64,000 bases of DNA from Rohdeia mirabilis (GTDB lineage: Bacteria > Planctomycetota > UBA1135 > GCA-002686595). The translations under genes and the position numbers were made by a program. The stretch covers positions 2,480,001 through 2,544,000 of the forward strand of contig CP036290.1 of the NCBI GenBank assembly GCA_007750655.1, in the 5' to 3' direction. Below are positions 35,048 through 44,018 of the stretch, piece after piece. The notes beneath the pieces were generated by a model that was given only the letters and a program-made list of their open reading frames with translations, was not told the DNA's origin and did not search any database. Position 1 is the stretch's first letter. Every line of letters begins with the position of its first letter.

Positions 35048-36595
35048 TCACTTTGCATCGGTGGGGCGCGTCGCGTCCTGGACCGCGAGGTCGAAGCCGA
35101 CGCGTCCGAAGGCTTCGATCTCGGACTCGAGGTCGGCTCGCAGCAGCGGCGCGCGCTCGAGGAGGCCGTTCTCGAGCGTGAGCACCAGTCGGTGCGGGTC
35201 ACCGGCGTCGGTGGTGAGTCCGGCCGCGGGAACCGGCGTGGCGCCGCGGGCCCGACACAGCACGACCGCGAGGCGCAACACGAGGGCCAGTGCGAGCGCC
35301 TCCTCGACGCGCGCCGGCGCACGTTCCTCGACCAGCACCAGATCCAGTCGGCGGCGGTGCAGGAGCACGAGCAGCGACAGCAGGTTCTGGTCGTCCTCGC
35401 TGAACCCCGGGAGGTGCGACTCGGCGATCAGGTAGGCGCCGTGACGATGGTAGCCGCCGTAGCGCAGCGCTTGGCCGACCTCGTGCAGGCGCGCGCCCCA
35501 GGAGAGGAAGCGTAGGGACTCCGAGTCGAGTCCGAGCGCCGCACCCGCGCCAGCACCGACGAGCTTGCGCGCACAACGCTCGACGCGGCGCGACTGCGCC
35601 AGGTCGACCGCGTAGCGCTGTTCGAGGCGCGCGATGGTGTGTTCGCGCAGGTCGTCGTGCCGCAGGCGTCCGATGAGGTCGTAGAGGAGTCCTTCGCGCA
35701 TCGCGCCGCTGGTGGTCTCGATCCGTTCGATGCCCAGTTCCTCGACCAGACCCAGGAGGACCGCCAGACCGCTCGCGAGGACCGGCTTGCGATCGTCCGA
35801 GAGCCCGGGCAGATCGAGCGCGTTCACGCGACCGGCCCGCAGGACTTCGCGGCGCAAGCGCGCGAGTCCGGCGCGATCGATGCCCCCCTTGGTCCAGCCG
35901 TTCTCGCGCAGGATCCTCTCGATCGCGCGCGCGGTGCCGGACGACCCGACGACGCGGTTGAAGCCGTGCTCGACGTAGCTCTCCGCCACCGGCACCGTCT
36001 CGCGCCGGGCCTTCAGCACCGCGCGCTCGAACGCCGCCTCCGTGATCTCGCCGTTCGGGAAGTACTTCGACGCGAACGCCACACAGCCCATGGCCAGGCT
36101 GTTCGCGAACACGATGTCGAACGAGCGCCCCAGGATCACCTCGGTGCTGCCGCCGCCGATGTCGATCACGAGGCGCGGGTCGGGGTCGCCGGTGATCGAG
36201 TGCGCGACGCCGAGGTAGATCAGGCGCGCCTCCTCGAGCCCCGGCAGGATCTCGATCTCGTGCCCGAGGACCTCTTCGGCGCGGGCCACGAAGCGACGGG
36301 CGTTCCTCGCGCGCCGCAGCGTGTTGGTTCCGACGATGCGCAGCCGATCCGGTGCGACGCCGCGCAGCCGCTCGCCCATCCGCGCCAGGCATTCGAGCGC
36401 GCGCACCTGGGTCGCTTCGTCGAGCGTCCGATCGCGCCCGAGGCCGGCGCCCATGCGAACCGGCTCCCGCAGGCGGTCGATGATGACGATCTGCTCGTCG
36501 ACGAGGCGCCCGAGGATCAGGTGGAACGAGTTCGAACCGAGGTCGAGCGCCCCGATCAGAGAGTCGTCCGCGGGAGTGGTCGAGGGGGGCGGCAT
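35048..36595 (-). CDS. ppx: Exopolyphosphatase / pppGpp phosphohydrolase family
   Basis: 515 aa. The ATG at 36595 gives DDSLIGALDLGSNSFHLILGR, the phosphate-1 motif of the Ppx/GppA actin-like fold. VIDIGGGSTEVILG is the phosphate-2 motif and VVGSSGTARAI the adenosine-like motif. The C-terminal third (EHTIARLEQRY through LHEVGQALRYGGYHRHGAYLI) is HD-type helical, as in Ppx. It removes terminal phosphates from polyphosphate and possibly from pppGpp. The gene converges with ppk and is divergent from xseB. In-frame sequence upstream is Arg/Pro-rich and excluded. Confidence 0.92.
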   Translation of the reverse strand: MPPPSTTPADDSLIGALDLGSNSFHLILGRLVDEQIVIIDRLREPVRMGAGLGRDRTLDEATQVRALECLARMGERLRGVAPDRLRIVGTNTLRRARNARRFVARAEEVLGHEIEILPGLEEARLIYLGVAHSITGDPDPRLVIDIGGGSTEVILGRSFDIVFANSLAMGCVAFASKYFPNGEITEAAFERAVLKARRETVPVAESYVEHGFNRVVGSSGTARAIERILRENGWTKGGIDRAGLARLRREVLRAGRVNALDLPGLSDDRKPVLASGLAVLLGLVEELGIERIETTSGAMREGLLYDLIGRLRHDDLREHTIARLEQRYAVDLAQSRRVERCARKLVGAGAGAALGLDSESLRFLSWGARLHEVGQALRYGGYHRHGAYLIAESHLPGFSEDDQNLLSLLVLLHRRRLDLVLVEERAPARVEEALALALVLRLAVVLCRARGATPVPAAGLTTDAGDPHRLVLTLENGLLERAPLLRADLESEIEAFGRVGFDLAVQDATRPTDAK

Positions 36596-36602
36596 CGCGT
36601 CT

Positions 36603-36640
36603 GGGGGGGGGCTCGAGCGAACGGGGACGGCGGGGGGGGG
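36603..36640. repeat. Two G9 homopolymer tracts upstream of ppx
   Basis: Runs of nine G at 36603-36611 and 36632-36640 (C9 on the ppx strand), 8 and 37 nt before the ppx start codon. Such tracts are slippage-prone; here they lie in the 5' leader, not in the coding frame. Confidence 0.7.
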
Positions 36641-36726
36641 CTGGAAGCTCGCCGCGCGCGTGGTGCGGCAGCGCTCGGGCGTGGGCCGCGCGCGGGGAGT
36701 GGGACGCCCGCCCGCGGACCGCGACG

Positions 36727-36732
36727 AGGCTA
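36727..36732 (-). promoter_or_regulatory. Candidate -10 element (TAGCCT) for ppx
   Basis: TAGCCT on the minus strand, 131 nt before the ppx ATG. A transcript from here would carry both C9 tracts in its leader. Confidence 0.3.
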
Positions 36733-36765
36733 CACCAGTGGACTGCGTTCGACGGGGCTCGGGAC

Positions 36766-36771
36766 TAGACT
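36766..36771 (+). promoter_or_regulatory. Candidate leaderless -10 element (TAGACT) for xseB
   Basis: TAGACT ends exactly 7 nt before the ATG of xseB with no Shine-Dalgarno; this would start the xseB-ispA-dxs-nadK operon at its first codon. Confidence 0.5.
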
Positions 36772-36778
36772 GGTTCGC

Positions 36779-37135
36779 ATGGCAGCGAAACGTGCAGCGA
36801 AGAAGACTCCCGCGGGTCCCGGGGAAGCGAACGACCGAAGCGGCGACGACGAAGTCGGATTCGACGAACGCCTCGACGCACTGGAGACCATCGTGGCCGA
36901 GCTCGAGAACGGCGACCTGAGTCTCGAGGACTCGATCGCGCGCTACACGAACGGCATCGACCTGCTGAAGGGCTGCCACCAGCTTCTCGCTTCGCACCGC
37001 CGGCGGGTCGAGGAGCTCACCCGGGACGCCGAACGCAGCCTCGCGGCCTTCGACGAGGATCCGGACTTCGCGGCGGACGGCGGCTCCACGGGCGGCGGCT
37101 CCACGGGCGGGGAGTCGCCCCGAAGCGGCCGATGA
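36779..37135 (+). CDS. xseB: Exodeoxyribonuclease VII small subunit
   Basis: 118 aa. VGFDERLDALETIVAELENGDLSLEDSIARYTNGIDLLKGCHQLL is the typical XseB helical hairpin (about residues 25-70). The N terminus is a basic KRAAKKTP stretch and the C terminus a Gly/Ser/Thr-rich tail. With XseA it forms the exonuclease that degrades single-stranded DNA to short oligonucleotides; xseA is not in the window. The stop overlaps the ispA start (ATGA). xseB-ispA-dxs is a common bacterial gene order. Confidence 0.9.
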   Translation: MAAKRAAKKTPAGPGEANDRSGDDEVGFDERLDALETIVAELENGDLSLEDSIARYTNGIDLLKGCHQLLASHRRRVEELTRDAERSLAAFDEDPDFAADGGSTGGGSTGGESPRSGR

Positions 37136-38031
37136 GCGCGAACGACGCCGCGGTCACCGGTCGCGACGCGGCCGGCTGGCTGGGTTCGATCACAGCCTGG
37201 GCCGACGCCCAGCTCGAGCGCTTCACGCCGCCTGCGGTGACGCGACCCGAGCGCCTGCACACCGCCATGCGCCACGCGGTCTTCGCCGGCGGCAAGCGAC
37301 TGCGTCCGGCGCTCGTCGCGGCGCTGTGCGAAGGCTGTGGCGCCGAGCGGGCCGCGGCGGAACGGCCGGCGGCCGCGGTCGAGTTGGCGCACACCTACAG
37401 CCTGGTGCACGACGACCTGCCGGCGATGGACGACGACGCGCTGCGCCGCGGTCGTCCGACGGTCCACGTGCTGTGGGGCGATGCGACCGCCATCCTGGTC
37501 GGCGACGCGCTGCAGGCCCTCGCCTTCGAAGTGCTCGGCGACCTCGAGCGCGACGGTGGGGCAGCCGTCGCGATCCTGGCGCGCGCGATCGGCGCCGCGG
37601 GCATGGTCGGAGGCCAGGAGCTCGATCTCGACCCCGCGCTGCGCCTGCCGGGCGTCGAGGGCATCGTCGACGTCCACGCCCGCAAGACGGCGGCCCTGTT
37701 CGGAGCCTGCGCGGAACTCGGTGCGCTGGTCGCGGGTGCGAGCGACCAGAGGCCGACCGCCCGCCGCTTCGGCGTCGAGCTCGGTCTCGCCTTCCAGGCC
37801 GTCGACGACGTCCTGGACGTGACCGGTGACTCCGCGTCCCTGGGCAAGACGCCCGGCAAGGACGCGGCGCACGAGCGCGACACCCTCGTCGGGCGGCTCG
37901 GGCTCGACGGGGCCCGGCGCTGCGCCGACGAGCGGATCGAGGCCGCGCGCTCCGCCCTGGCCGATCTGGCCCTGACGGATCCGGGCCCCGCCGCCGCGAT
38001 CCTGGAACGGGTCGTCCGCCGCAGCAGTTGA
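37132..38031 (+). CDS. ispA: Polyprenyl diphosphate synthase (geranyl/farnesyl type)
   Basis: 299 aa trans-prenyltransferase. The first Asp-rich motif DDLPAMDDDALRRGRPT begins about residue 93 and the second is AVDDVLDVTGD (about 223). GGKRLRPALV near residue 45 binds the diphosphate. The two-residue insertion in the first motif (DDLPAMDD) is that of bacterial short-chain synthases making FPP or GPP. It condenses IPP with allylic diphosphates downstream of the pathway that Dxs begins; the two genes are adjacent. Confidence 0.92.
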   Translation: MSANDAAVTGRDAAGWLGSITAWADAQLERFTPPAVTRPERLHTAMRHAVFAGGKRLRPALVAALCEGCGAERAAAERPAAAVELAHTYSLVHDDLPAMDDDALRRGRPTVHVLWGDATAILVGDALQALAFEVLGDLERDGGAAVAILARAIGAAGMVGGQELDLDPALRLPGVEGIVDVHARKTAALFGACAELGALVAGASDQRPTARRFGVELGLAFQAVDDVLDVTGDSASLGKTPGKDAAHERDTLVGRLGLDGARRCADERIEAARSALADLALTDPGPAAAILERVVRRSS

Positions 38032-38055
38032 GGGTGGATGGAGGGGCGCAGGGGC

Positions 38056-38061
38056 TATGAT
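38056..38061 (+). promoter_or_regulatory. Candidate -10 element (TATGAT) upstream of dxs
   Basis: TATGAT lies in the 66-nt gap between ispA and dxs, 36 nt before the dxs ATG. It is close to the TATAAT consensus and could give dxs and nadK a second promoter. No clear -35 at 17 nt. Confidence 0.4.
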
Positions 38062-38097
38062 CGCTCCGGGCCTTCTTCACCCGCACCCGCCCCCCCA

Positions 38098-40212
38098 ATG
38101 GACAGCTCGACACCCGAGGACGAACCCACTGCCTTCGACCCCTCCGTGGGCGGTTCCATGGCGGACCGCTCCGCCGACGAGGCGCAGCGCGCGGCCGAAC
38201 TGGCCGCAGCGGTCGACCCGACCGGCCTCGTCCAACGCACCCTGCTCGACCGCGTCGGCAGCCCGGAAGCGCTGAAGAGCCTGGACCGCTCGGAACTCCC
38301 GGCTCTGTGCGACGAGCTGCGTTCCTTCCTGCTCGACACGGTGCAGGCCACGGGTGGTCACCTGGGGAGCAACCTCGGCGTCGTCGAACTGACGGTCGCG
38401 CTGCACTGGGTGTACGACTTCGGGCGCGACCACATCGTCCTCGACACCAGCCACCAGAGCTATCCGCACAAGATCCTGACGGGTCGCAAGGACCGCTTCG
38501 GGAGCCTGCGTCAGACCGGCGGCCTGTGCGGCTTCACGAACCCGCACGAGTCGCCCTTCGACCTGTTCCACCTCGGTCACGCGGGGACGAGCATCTCGCT
38601 CGGCGTCGGTCTCGCGATCGCGTCGGCGTCGCGCCACCCGGACGAGGATCCGAACCTGCGGCCCCAGGCCGTGGCGGTGATCGGCGACGCGAGCCTCGGC
38701 GCGGGCGTCGCGTTCGAAGCGCTCAACCACGCGGGCGCGCGCGGCGAACGGATGCTCGTCGTGCTGAACGACAACGAGTGGTCCATCGCCCAGTCGGTCG
38801 GGGCACTCGCGCGCTACCTGTCGCGCATCCGCACGAACCGCACACTCATGCGCGCGCGCCAGGAGATCGGCAACCTGATCGCGTCGATCCCGGTCATCGG
38901 CGACAAGGTCGATCGCACGCTCGACCAGGTGCGCGAGGTGCTGCGCCACGCGATCATCTCGGGGCACGTGTTCGAGGAACTGGGCGTGCGCTACGTCGGG
39001 CCGCTCGACGGGCACGACGTGTTGCTGCTCGTCGACCAGCTCGAGAAGATCCGCCAGTTGGACGGCTGCATCCTGCTGCACACGTTGACGCAGAAGGGCA
39101 AGGGCCACCCGGACGCGTCCGAGCACCCCGAGCGTGTCCACGCGGCGAAACCGCCCAACTCGATCGTCAAGCCGGCCGAGGCCCAGGCGCGCTACACCCG
39201 TGAGTCCGAGAAGGTGCTGGCCACGGCGGCCCAGCGCTGCGGCACCACGCTCGATTCCGGCATCTCCTACACCCAGGCCTTCGGCGACGCGGTGCTCGAG
39301 TGCGCGCGCGGTGATCTGCGCGTGCACGCCATCACGGCCGGGATGCCGAGCGGCACGGGTCTGGGCGGATTCTCGAAGGAGTTTCCCACGCGCTTCCACG
39401 ACGTCGGGATCACCGAACAGCACGGCATCGCGATGGCGGCCGGCATGGCGAAGGGCGGACTGCGACCGATCGTCGCCGTCTACTCGACGTTCCTCCAGCG
39501 CGGCTACGACCAGGTCTTCCAGGAAGTGGCGCTGCAGGAGTTGCCCGTCGTGTTCGCGATGGACCGCGCCGGCCTCGTCGGTCAGGACGGGCCCACGCAC
39601 AACGGCGTGTTCGACATCGCTTTCCAGCGCATCTTCCCCGGCTTCACGCTGTGCGCACCGCGCGACGCCACCGACATGCGCCGCATGCTGGCCTCGGCGC
39701 TCGAGCTCGACGGTCCGGTGGGTCTGCGCTATCCGCGCGGTTCGTGCCCCGGACACGAGCGCATCACCGAGAGCGAGCGGGCGCCGATGGTTCCCGGTCG
39801 CGCCGAGGTGCTGCTCGACGGCCAGGACGTGGCGGTCTGGGCCTACGGCGCGTTGGTCAGCGAGGCGATCCTCGCGGCAGAGCGACTGCGCGAGCGCGAC
39901 ATCCACATCACGGTCGTCGACGCGCGCTACGCCAAGCCGCTCGACGAGGAGCTGCTCTCGAAGCACCTGCGCCAGCACCGCACCTTGATCACGCTCGAGG
40001 AGCACCAGCGCGCGGGCGGCTTCGGTTCCGCCGTTCTGGAGGCCCAGAGCCGGATCGGAGAACGGGCCTGCCACGTGCGGACGCTCGGCGTCCCGGACGC
40101 CTACCAGGAGCACCGCACCCAGCGCGAGGAACAGCTCGCGCACTGCGGTCTCGACGCCGCCGGCCTCGAACGGATCGTTTCCACCGCCCTGCGCGCGGTC
40201 AAGCGTTCGTGA
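38098..40212 (+). CDS. dxs: 1-deoxy-D-xylulose-5-phosphate synthase
   Basis: 704 aa from the ATG at 38098; 20 more in-frame codons upstream look non-coding. ATGGHLGSNLGVVELTVALHWVYD and HQSYPHKILTGR are near the N terminus, GDASLGAGVAFEALNHAG...NDNEWSIA is the ThDP-Mg site, and DVGITEQHGIAMAAGMAKGG carries the catalytic Glu of the pyrimidine domain. It condenses pyruvate and glyceraldehyde-3-phosphate to DXP, the entry step of the MEP isoprenoid pathway. The Trp in DNEWSIA replaces the usual Met. The first ~30 residues are an acidic extension. Confidence 0.93.
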   Translation: MDSSTPEDEPTAFDPSVGGSMADRSADEAQRAAELAAAVDPTGLVQRTLLDRVGSPEALKSLDRSELPALCDELRSFLLDTVQATGGHLGSNLGVVELTVALHWVYDFGRDHIVLDTSHQSYPHKILTGRKDRFGSLRQTGGLCGFTNPHESPFDLFHLGHAGTSISLGVGLAIASASRHPDEDPNLRPQAVAVIGDASLGAGVAFEALNHAGARGERMLVVLNDNEWSIAQSVGALARYLSRIRTNRTLMRARQEIGNLIASIPVIGDKVDRTLDQVREVLRHAIISGHVFEELGVRYVGPLDGHDVLLLVDQLEKIRQLDGCILLHTLTQKGKGHPDASEHPERVHAAKPPNSIVKPAEAQARYTRESEKVLATAAQRCGTTLDSGISYTQAFGDAVLECARGDLRVHAITAGMPSGTGLGGFSKEFPTRFHDVGITEQHGIAMAAGMAKGGLRPIVAVYSTFLQRGYDQVFQEVALQELPVVFAMDRAGLVGQDGPTHNGVFDIAFQRIFPGFTLCAPRDATDMRRMLASALELDGPVGLRYPRGSCPGHERITESERAPMVPGRAEVLLDGQDVAVWAYGALVSEAILAAERLRERDIHITVVDARYAKPLDEELLSKHLRQHRTLITLEEHQRAGGFGSAVLEAQSRIGERACHVRTLGVPDAYQEHRTQREEQLAHCGLDAAGLERIVSTALRAVKRS

Positions 40213-41126
40213 GTGGGGCACCTGCGGACCGCTCGACCACGGCTTCGGGTGTGACGTCTCCGATCCGTCGGGTCCAGGTCCTGGCGCACTCGGGCAAGTC
40301 GGCGGCCGTCGAGCTGCTGGACGACCTGGTGCCGTTCCTCGAGAGTCGCTGCGACACGGTCGACGTGGAGTGCGACGTCCTCGAGTTCGTGGCCAAGCGC
40401 GAGAGTTCGACCAACGACCTCCCGCGCCCCGACCTGATGGTCGTGCTGGGCGGCGACGGTGCGATGCTCTCGGCCGTCCGCGCCCACGCTTCGGCGCCGG
40501 TCCCGACGGTCGGCATCAACTTCGGCCGGGTCGGTTTCCTGGCGTCGACGCCCGTCACGCGGTGGCGCGAGGTACTCGACGGGATCCTGGCCGGGCACGG
40601 CATCGTCGAGCCCCGGATGCGCCTCTCGATCCGTGTCCCGGGTCTCGAGCGTCCGAGCGTCGCCCTGAACGAAGTGGTGATCAGTCGCGCCTCCGAGGAC
40701 GCGATGCTGCAGATCGCGCTCGAGGTCGGAGGCACGTGGGTGACGGACTATCGCTCCGACGGTTTGATCCTCGCGACCCCGTCCGGTTCGACCGCCTATT
40801 CGCTGTCGGCCGGCGGCCCGATCCTCGCGCCGACGCTGCTGGGGGTGGTCGCGACGCCGATCTGCTCGCAGGCCCTGTCGAACCGTCCGCTGGTGTTGCA
40901 CCCCGACTCCAAGTGCAGCGTGCGCGTGCTCAATGCGGGCGCCCGGGCCGAGGTCGTGGTCGACGGACGGCGCGTGGGGCGGCTGAGCGCGGGCGACGCG
41001 GTCCAGGTCGAGCGCCACCCCGAGCCCTATCCGTTGCTGACGATGCCGGATCTGGATCCCTACCGGCGACTGCGCGAGCGACTGGGTTGGACCGGTGGCG
41101 TGCACGAGCAGGGCGCGGACGCCTGA
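40209..41126 (+). CDS. nadK: NAD kinase
   Basis: 305 aa from a GTG overlapping the dxs stop (GTGA). VVLGGDGAMLSAVR (about residue 80) is the GGDG phosphate-donor loop with the catalytic Asp, INFGRVGFLAST the LGxxGFL equivalent, LNEVVISR the NE motif and DGLILATPSGSTAYSLSAGGPIL the NAD-binding stretch. It phosphorylates NAD to NADP. Coupling to dxs fits demand for NADPH in the MEP pathway, but also simply a common gene order. The protein is full length. Confidence 0.93.
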   Translation: MSGAPADRSTTASGVTSPIRRVQVLAHSGKSAAVELLDDLVPFLESRCDTVDVECDVLEFVAKRESSTNDLPRPDLMVVLGGDGAMLSAVRAHASAPVPTVGINFGRVGFLASTPVTRWREVLDGILAGHGIVEPRMRLSIRVPGLERPSVALNEVVISRASEDAMLQIALEVGGTWVTDYRSDGLILATPSGSTAYSLSAGGPILAPTLLGVVATPICSQALSNRPLVLHPDSKCSVRVLNAGARAEVVVDGRRVGRLSAGDAVQVERHPEPYPLLTMPDLDPYRRLRERLGWTGGVHEQGADA

Positions 41127-41138
41127 ACCGCGTCGGGC

Positions 41139-42092
41139 TCAGGTGCCGATGGGGGCGGCCGTGTCCACGTCGTCGCCGCCGTGCTCGGCTCCACTCGCGC
41201 GCCGCTCGCGTCCGCGAACGAGAGCGTCCACCGCGATCAGGAGGACGGCGGCGAGCACCGCGATCGTGCCGGCCGGTGAGAGCGAGAAGTCGAGGCCGAA
41301 CAGCGCCGGTCCGAACGAAGCGGCGAAGTAGCCAGAGACCACGACGAGCACCGCGATCGCCAGGCTGGCGAAGACCTGTGAGCGCACGTCGCGTGTGAGT
41401 CGGCGCGCCGTCGCGGGCGGACAGGTGAAGAGCGCGACGACGAGGACCGAGCCCAACGCCTCGAAGGACGCGACCGCCGCCGCTGCGACCGCCGCGTAGA
41501 GGGCCAGGTCCAGCAGTCCCGGCCGCAGCCCCGCCACCTGGGCGAAGGCGCGGTCGAAACTGGCGGCGATCAGCTCCTTGCGCGTCATCCACAGCGTCGG
41601 AACGACGACCGCGGCCACGCCGAGGACCGTGCGCGTCGCCGTCGGCAGGCTGGCGAAGTGGGCGGACAGGGATCCACCTTCGGGCGGCAACCACACCAGC
41701 AGCGGCAGCGTTCCGGTCAGGACGGCTTCGGCCGAGAGGTTGACGTTGCCGAGGCCGAGCGTCTCGATCAGGACGACGCCGAGCGCGAAGAAGGTCGAGA
41801 GCGTCGCCGCCAGAGCCGCCGAAGTCTCGAGGCGACCCGCGCGCTCGAGCCACGCGACCGTGACCGCGGTCGAGAGCCCGGCGACCACCCCGCCGAGCAC
41901 GAGCGCGATCGGGACGAGCGCCCCGGCCACCACGAAACCGAGCACCAGACCGGGCAGGACCGAGTGACTGAGCGCGTCCGACAGGAGCGTGGCGCGCCGC
42001 CACACGAGCACGTTCCCGAGCAGCGCGCACAGGCAACCCGAGCCGAGCGCGGTCCCGAGCGGCACGAGGTCGAGCGTCACGAAGTCGCTCAC
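41139..42092 (-). CDS. Metal ABC transporter permease (ABC-3 family), second subunit
   Basis: 317 aa with about nine hydrophobic segments. RRATLLSDALSHSVLPGLVLGF is the ABC-3 family motif near residue 35, and RKELIAASFDRAFAQVAGL is the cytoplasmic coupling region with the EAF-like motif contacting the ATPase. The start overlaps the stop of the other permease (ATGA). With its partner it should form the channel for Mn, Zn or Fe(II). The C terminus is a short Asp/His-containing tail (EHGGDDVD). Confidence 0.85.
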   Translation of the reverse strand: MSDFVTLDLVPLGTALGSGCLCALLGNVLVWRRATLLSDALSHSVLPGLVLGFVVAGALVPIALVLGGVVAGLSTAVTVAWLERAGRLETSAALAATLSTFFALGVVLIETLGLGNVNLSAEAVLTGTLPLLVWLPPEGGSLSAHFASLPTATRTVLGVAAVVVPTLWMTRKELIAASFDRAFAQVAGLRPGLLDLALYAAVAAAAVASFEALGSVLVVALFTCPPATARRLTRDVRSQVFASLAIAVLVVVSGYFAASFGPALFGLDFSLSPAGTIAVLAAVLLIAVDALVRGRERRASGAEHGGDDVDTAAPIGT

Positions 42093-43183
42093 CGGAGATC
42101 CTCCGAGGTCGCGTCGAAGGCGCGCTCGAGGAGGCGTCGTTCGCCCGCGCCGAGACCGAGGACCGCGGCGGCCGCCCGCGGATCGCTGCCCGAGCGAGCG
42201 GCCTCCCGCTCCACTTCACGAACGAGCGCACGCGAGCGGGCCGCGTCCAGCTCCGCCGAACGCGTCCGATGGCGCGCGAACACGCCGCGTCCCGGTGCGA
42301 GGAGCATGCTGGCGACGAAGAACAGGCCCGCGACCAGGACGATCACGGCGCCGGCGGGAGCGTCGGGCAGCGCGTAGGACAGGCTCGCGCCCAGGTGCGC
42401 CGACGCGGCTCCGAACACCCCGGAAAGGGCGATCAGCACGCCGATGGAGTCGGTGAAGAACCGTGCAGCGGCCGACGGCAGCACGACCAGCGCCACGACG
42501 AGCACCGCACCGACGATCGGGAGTCCGGCGACCGTGACCGCGAACAAGAGGACGAACAACAGAGCGTCGACGCGCGCCACCGAGAGTCCCGCACGTTCGG
42601 CGAAGGCCTCGTCGAACGCGACGGTCGAGAGCGGTCGCCGGAACGCGACGACGGCGACGAACGCGACCAGTCCGACGCCGCCGATCCAGTAGAGGTCCGT
42701 GCGCAGGGTCGTCGCCACCTGCCCGAACAGCACGTGGTCGAGGCCGTTCGCGTCCGGGATCCCGAGGCCTTGCACGACGGTCAACAGCACGACGCCCAGC
42801 CCGAACGCGCCCGACAGCACGGCGCCGGTGGCCGTGTCGTCGGGCAACGTCCCGCCGCGGCGCAGGAACGCGAGCACGATGAGCGCGGCGAGTGCCGATC
42901 CCGCTGCTCCGAGCATCACCGTCAACGGATGCCGCGCGTCCAGCCCCAGCGCGCCAGCGGCCAGGAACGCGAGCACCACGCCGGGGAGCGTGGCGTGGGA
43001 CAGGGCGTCGCTGGCCAACGAACGGCCGCGCAGGACCACGAAGGTGCCCACCATGCCCGCCGTCGCACCGAGCAGCGCCGCCACGAGGCTGACGAGGCGC
43101 GCCTTCTGTCCCGCACCGAAGAGCACGGCGTCGACGAAGGCGCTCGCCCCGTCCAGCGTCGCGAGCGCGGTCGATGCGATCAC
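42089..43183 (-). CDS. Metal ABC transporter permease (ABC-3 family) with cytosolic tail
   Basis: 364 aa. The membrane part carries RGRSLASDALSHATLPGVVLAF (about residue 52) and RPLSTVAFDEAFAERAGL, the family coupling motif. After the last transmembrane segment (about residue 300) an extra ~60-residue helical, Arg/Glu-rich cytosolic tail follows (RSAELDAARSRALVREVERE onward). Long tails occur in some ABC-3 permeases, sometimes with regulator-like folds; this one has no recognisable domain. Both ends overlap neighbours by 4 nt, giving tight coupling with the ATPase and the second permease. Confidence 0.85.
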   Translation of the reverse strand: MIASTALATLDGASAFVDAVLFGAGQKARLVSLVAALLGATAGMVGTFVVLRGRSLASDALSHATLPGVVLAFLAAGALGLDARHPLTVMLGAAGSALAALIVLAFLRRGGTLPDDTATGAVLSGAFGLGVVLLTVVQGLGIPDANGLDHVLFGQVATTLRTDLYWIGGVGLVAFVAVVAFRRPLSTVAFDEAFAERAGLSVARVDALLFVLLFAVTVAGLPIVGAVLVVALVVLPSAAARFFTDSIGVLIALSGVFGAASAHLGASLSYALPDAPAGAVIVLVAGLFFVASMLLAPGRGVFARHRTRSAELDAARSRALVREVEREAARSGSDPRAAAAVLGLGAGERRLLERAFDATSEDLR

Positions 43184-43965
43184 TCGTGGGCCTCGGCGCC
43201 GATCGGTTCGCGCATGTAGGCCCGGCGCAGAGCCTCCGAGTCGAGCACCTCGTCGACCGGCCCTTGGGCCAGCACGGTGCCGTTCACCACGACGGCCTGG
43301 TCGAACGTGCGCCTGACCGTGTCGAGGTCGTGGTGGACGCAGACCACCGCGTGGCCCTCGTCGGCGAGCTCGCGCAGGACCCGCTCGATCTCGGCGTGCG
43401 AGACCGCGTCGACGCCGCTGGTCGGTTCGTCGAGCAGGTACAACCGCGCGTCGCTCGCCAGCGCGCGCGCCAGGAACACGCGCTGTTGTTGGCCGCCGGA
43501 CAGCGCGCCGATCTGGCGCCGCGCGAGGTCCGCGAGTCCGACGCGATGAAGTGCCGCGCGTGCGAGTTCGCGTTGCGCGCGCGTCACCCGCCTGAACCAG
43601 CCGATGCGCGGGAAACGGCCCATCGTCACCACCTCGAGCGCGGTGATCGGGAAGTCCCAGTCGACCGTTTCGCGCTGCGGGACGTAGGCCACCTGCTCGC
43701 GCACTTCGTCCAGCGGGCGACCGAAGAACGCGACCAGCCCGGATGCGTCGGGCACGAGCTCGAGACAGGCCTTCAGCAGCGTGCTCTTGCCCGCGCCGTT
43801 CGGGCCCACCACCGCGACCAACGTTCCGGCGCCGATCTCGAGGTCCGCGTCCTCGAGCACCAGACCGCGACCGTAGCCGGCGCTGAGGCCGCGCACGACC
43901 AGCGGCGGATGGGGCGGGGGACCGAAGCGTGCGTCCGGGTCGAAGTCTCGGGTGAAGCGGATCAC
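43180..43965 (-). CDS. Metal ABC transporter ATPase
   Basis: 261 aa from GTG 43965. Walker A is GPNGAGKST, the signature LSGGQQQRVFLARAL, Walker B LYLLDEPTSGVD, and the H-loop VCVHHDL. AYVPQRETVDWDFPITALEVVTMG is characteristic of Mn/Zn/Fe chelate-type importers (MntB/ZnuC/TroB group). It powers the ABC-3 permeases encoded immediately downstream (4-nt overlap). The start is 53 nt downstream of the binding-protein gene; no terminator-like hairpin is obvious between them. Confidence 0.88.
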   Translation of the reverse strand: MIRFTRDFDPDARFGPPPHPPLVVRGLSAGYGRGLVLEDADLEIGAGTLVAVVGPNGAGKSTLLKACLELVPDASGLVAFFGRPLDEVREQVAYVPQRETVDWDFPITALEVVTMGRFPRIGWFRRVTRAQRELARAALHRVGLADLARRQIGALSGGQQQRVFLARALASDARLYLLDEPTSGVDAVSHAEIERVLRELADEGHAVVCVHHDLDTVRRTFDQAVVVNGTVLAQGPVDEVLDSEALRRAYMREPIGAEAHE

Positions 43966-44018
43966 GGGTTCAGGCGCGATGCTACCCGTGGCGGGGCCGC
44001 CTTCCGTGCCCTTTGCCC

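Noticed and set aside
36603..36640. Phase-variable coding switch for ppx
   Set aside because: The G9 tracts lie upstream of the ATG, so slippage cannot shift the coding frame; only a leader effect remains possible.
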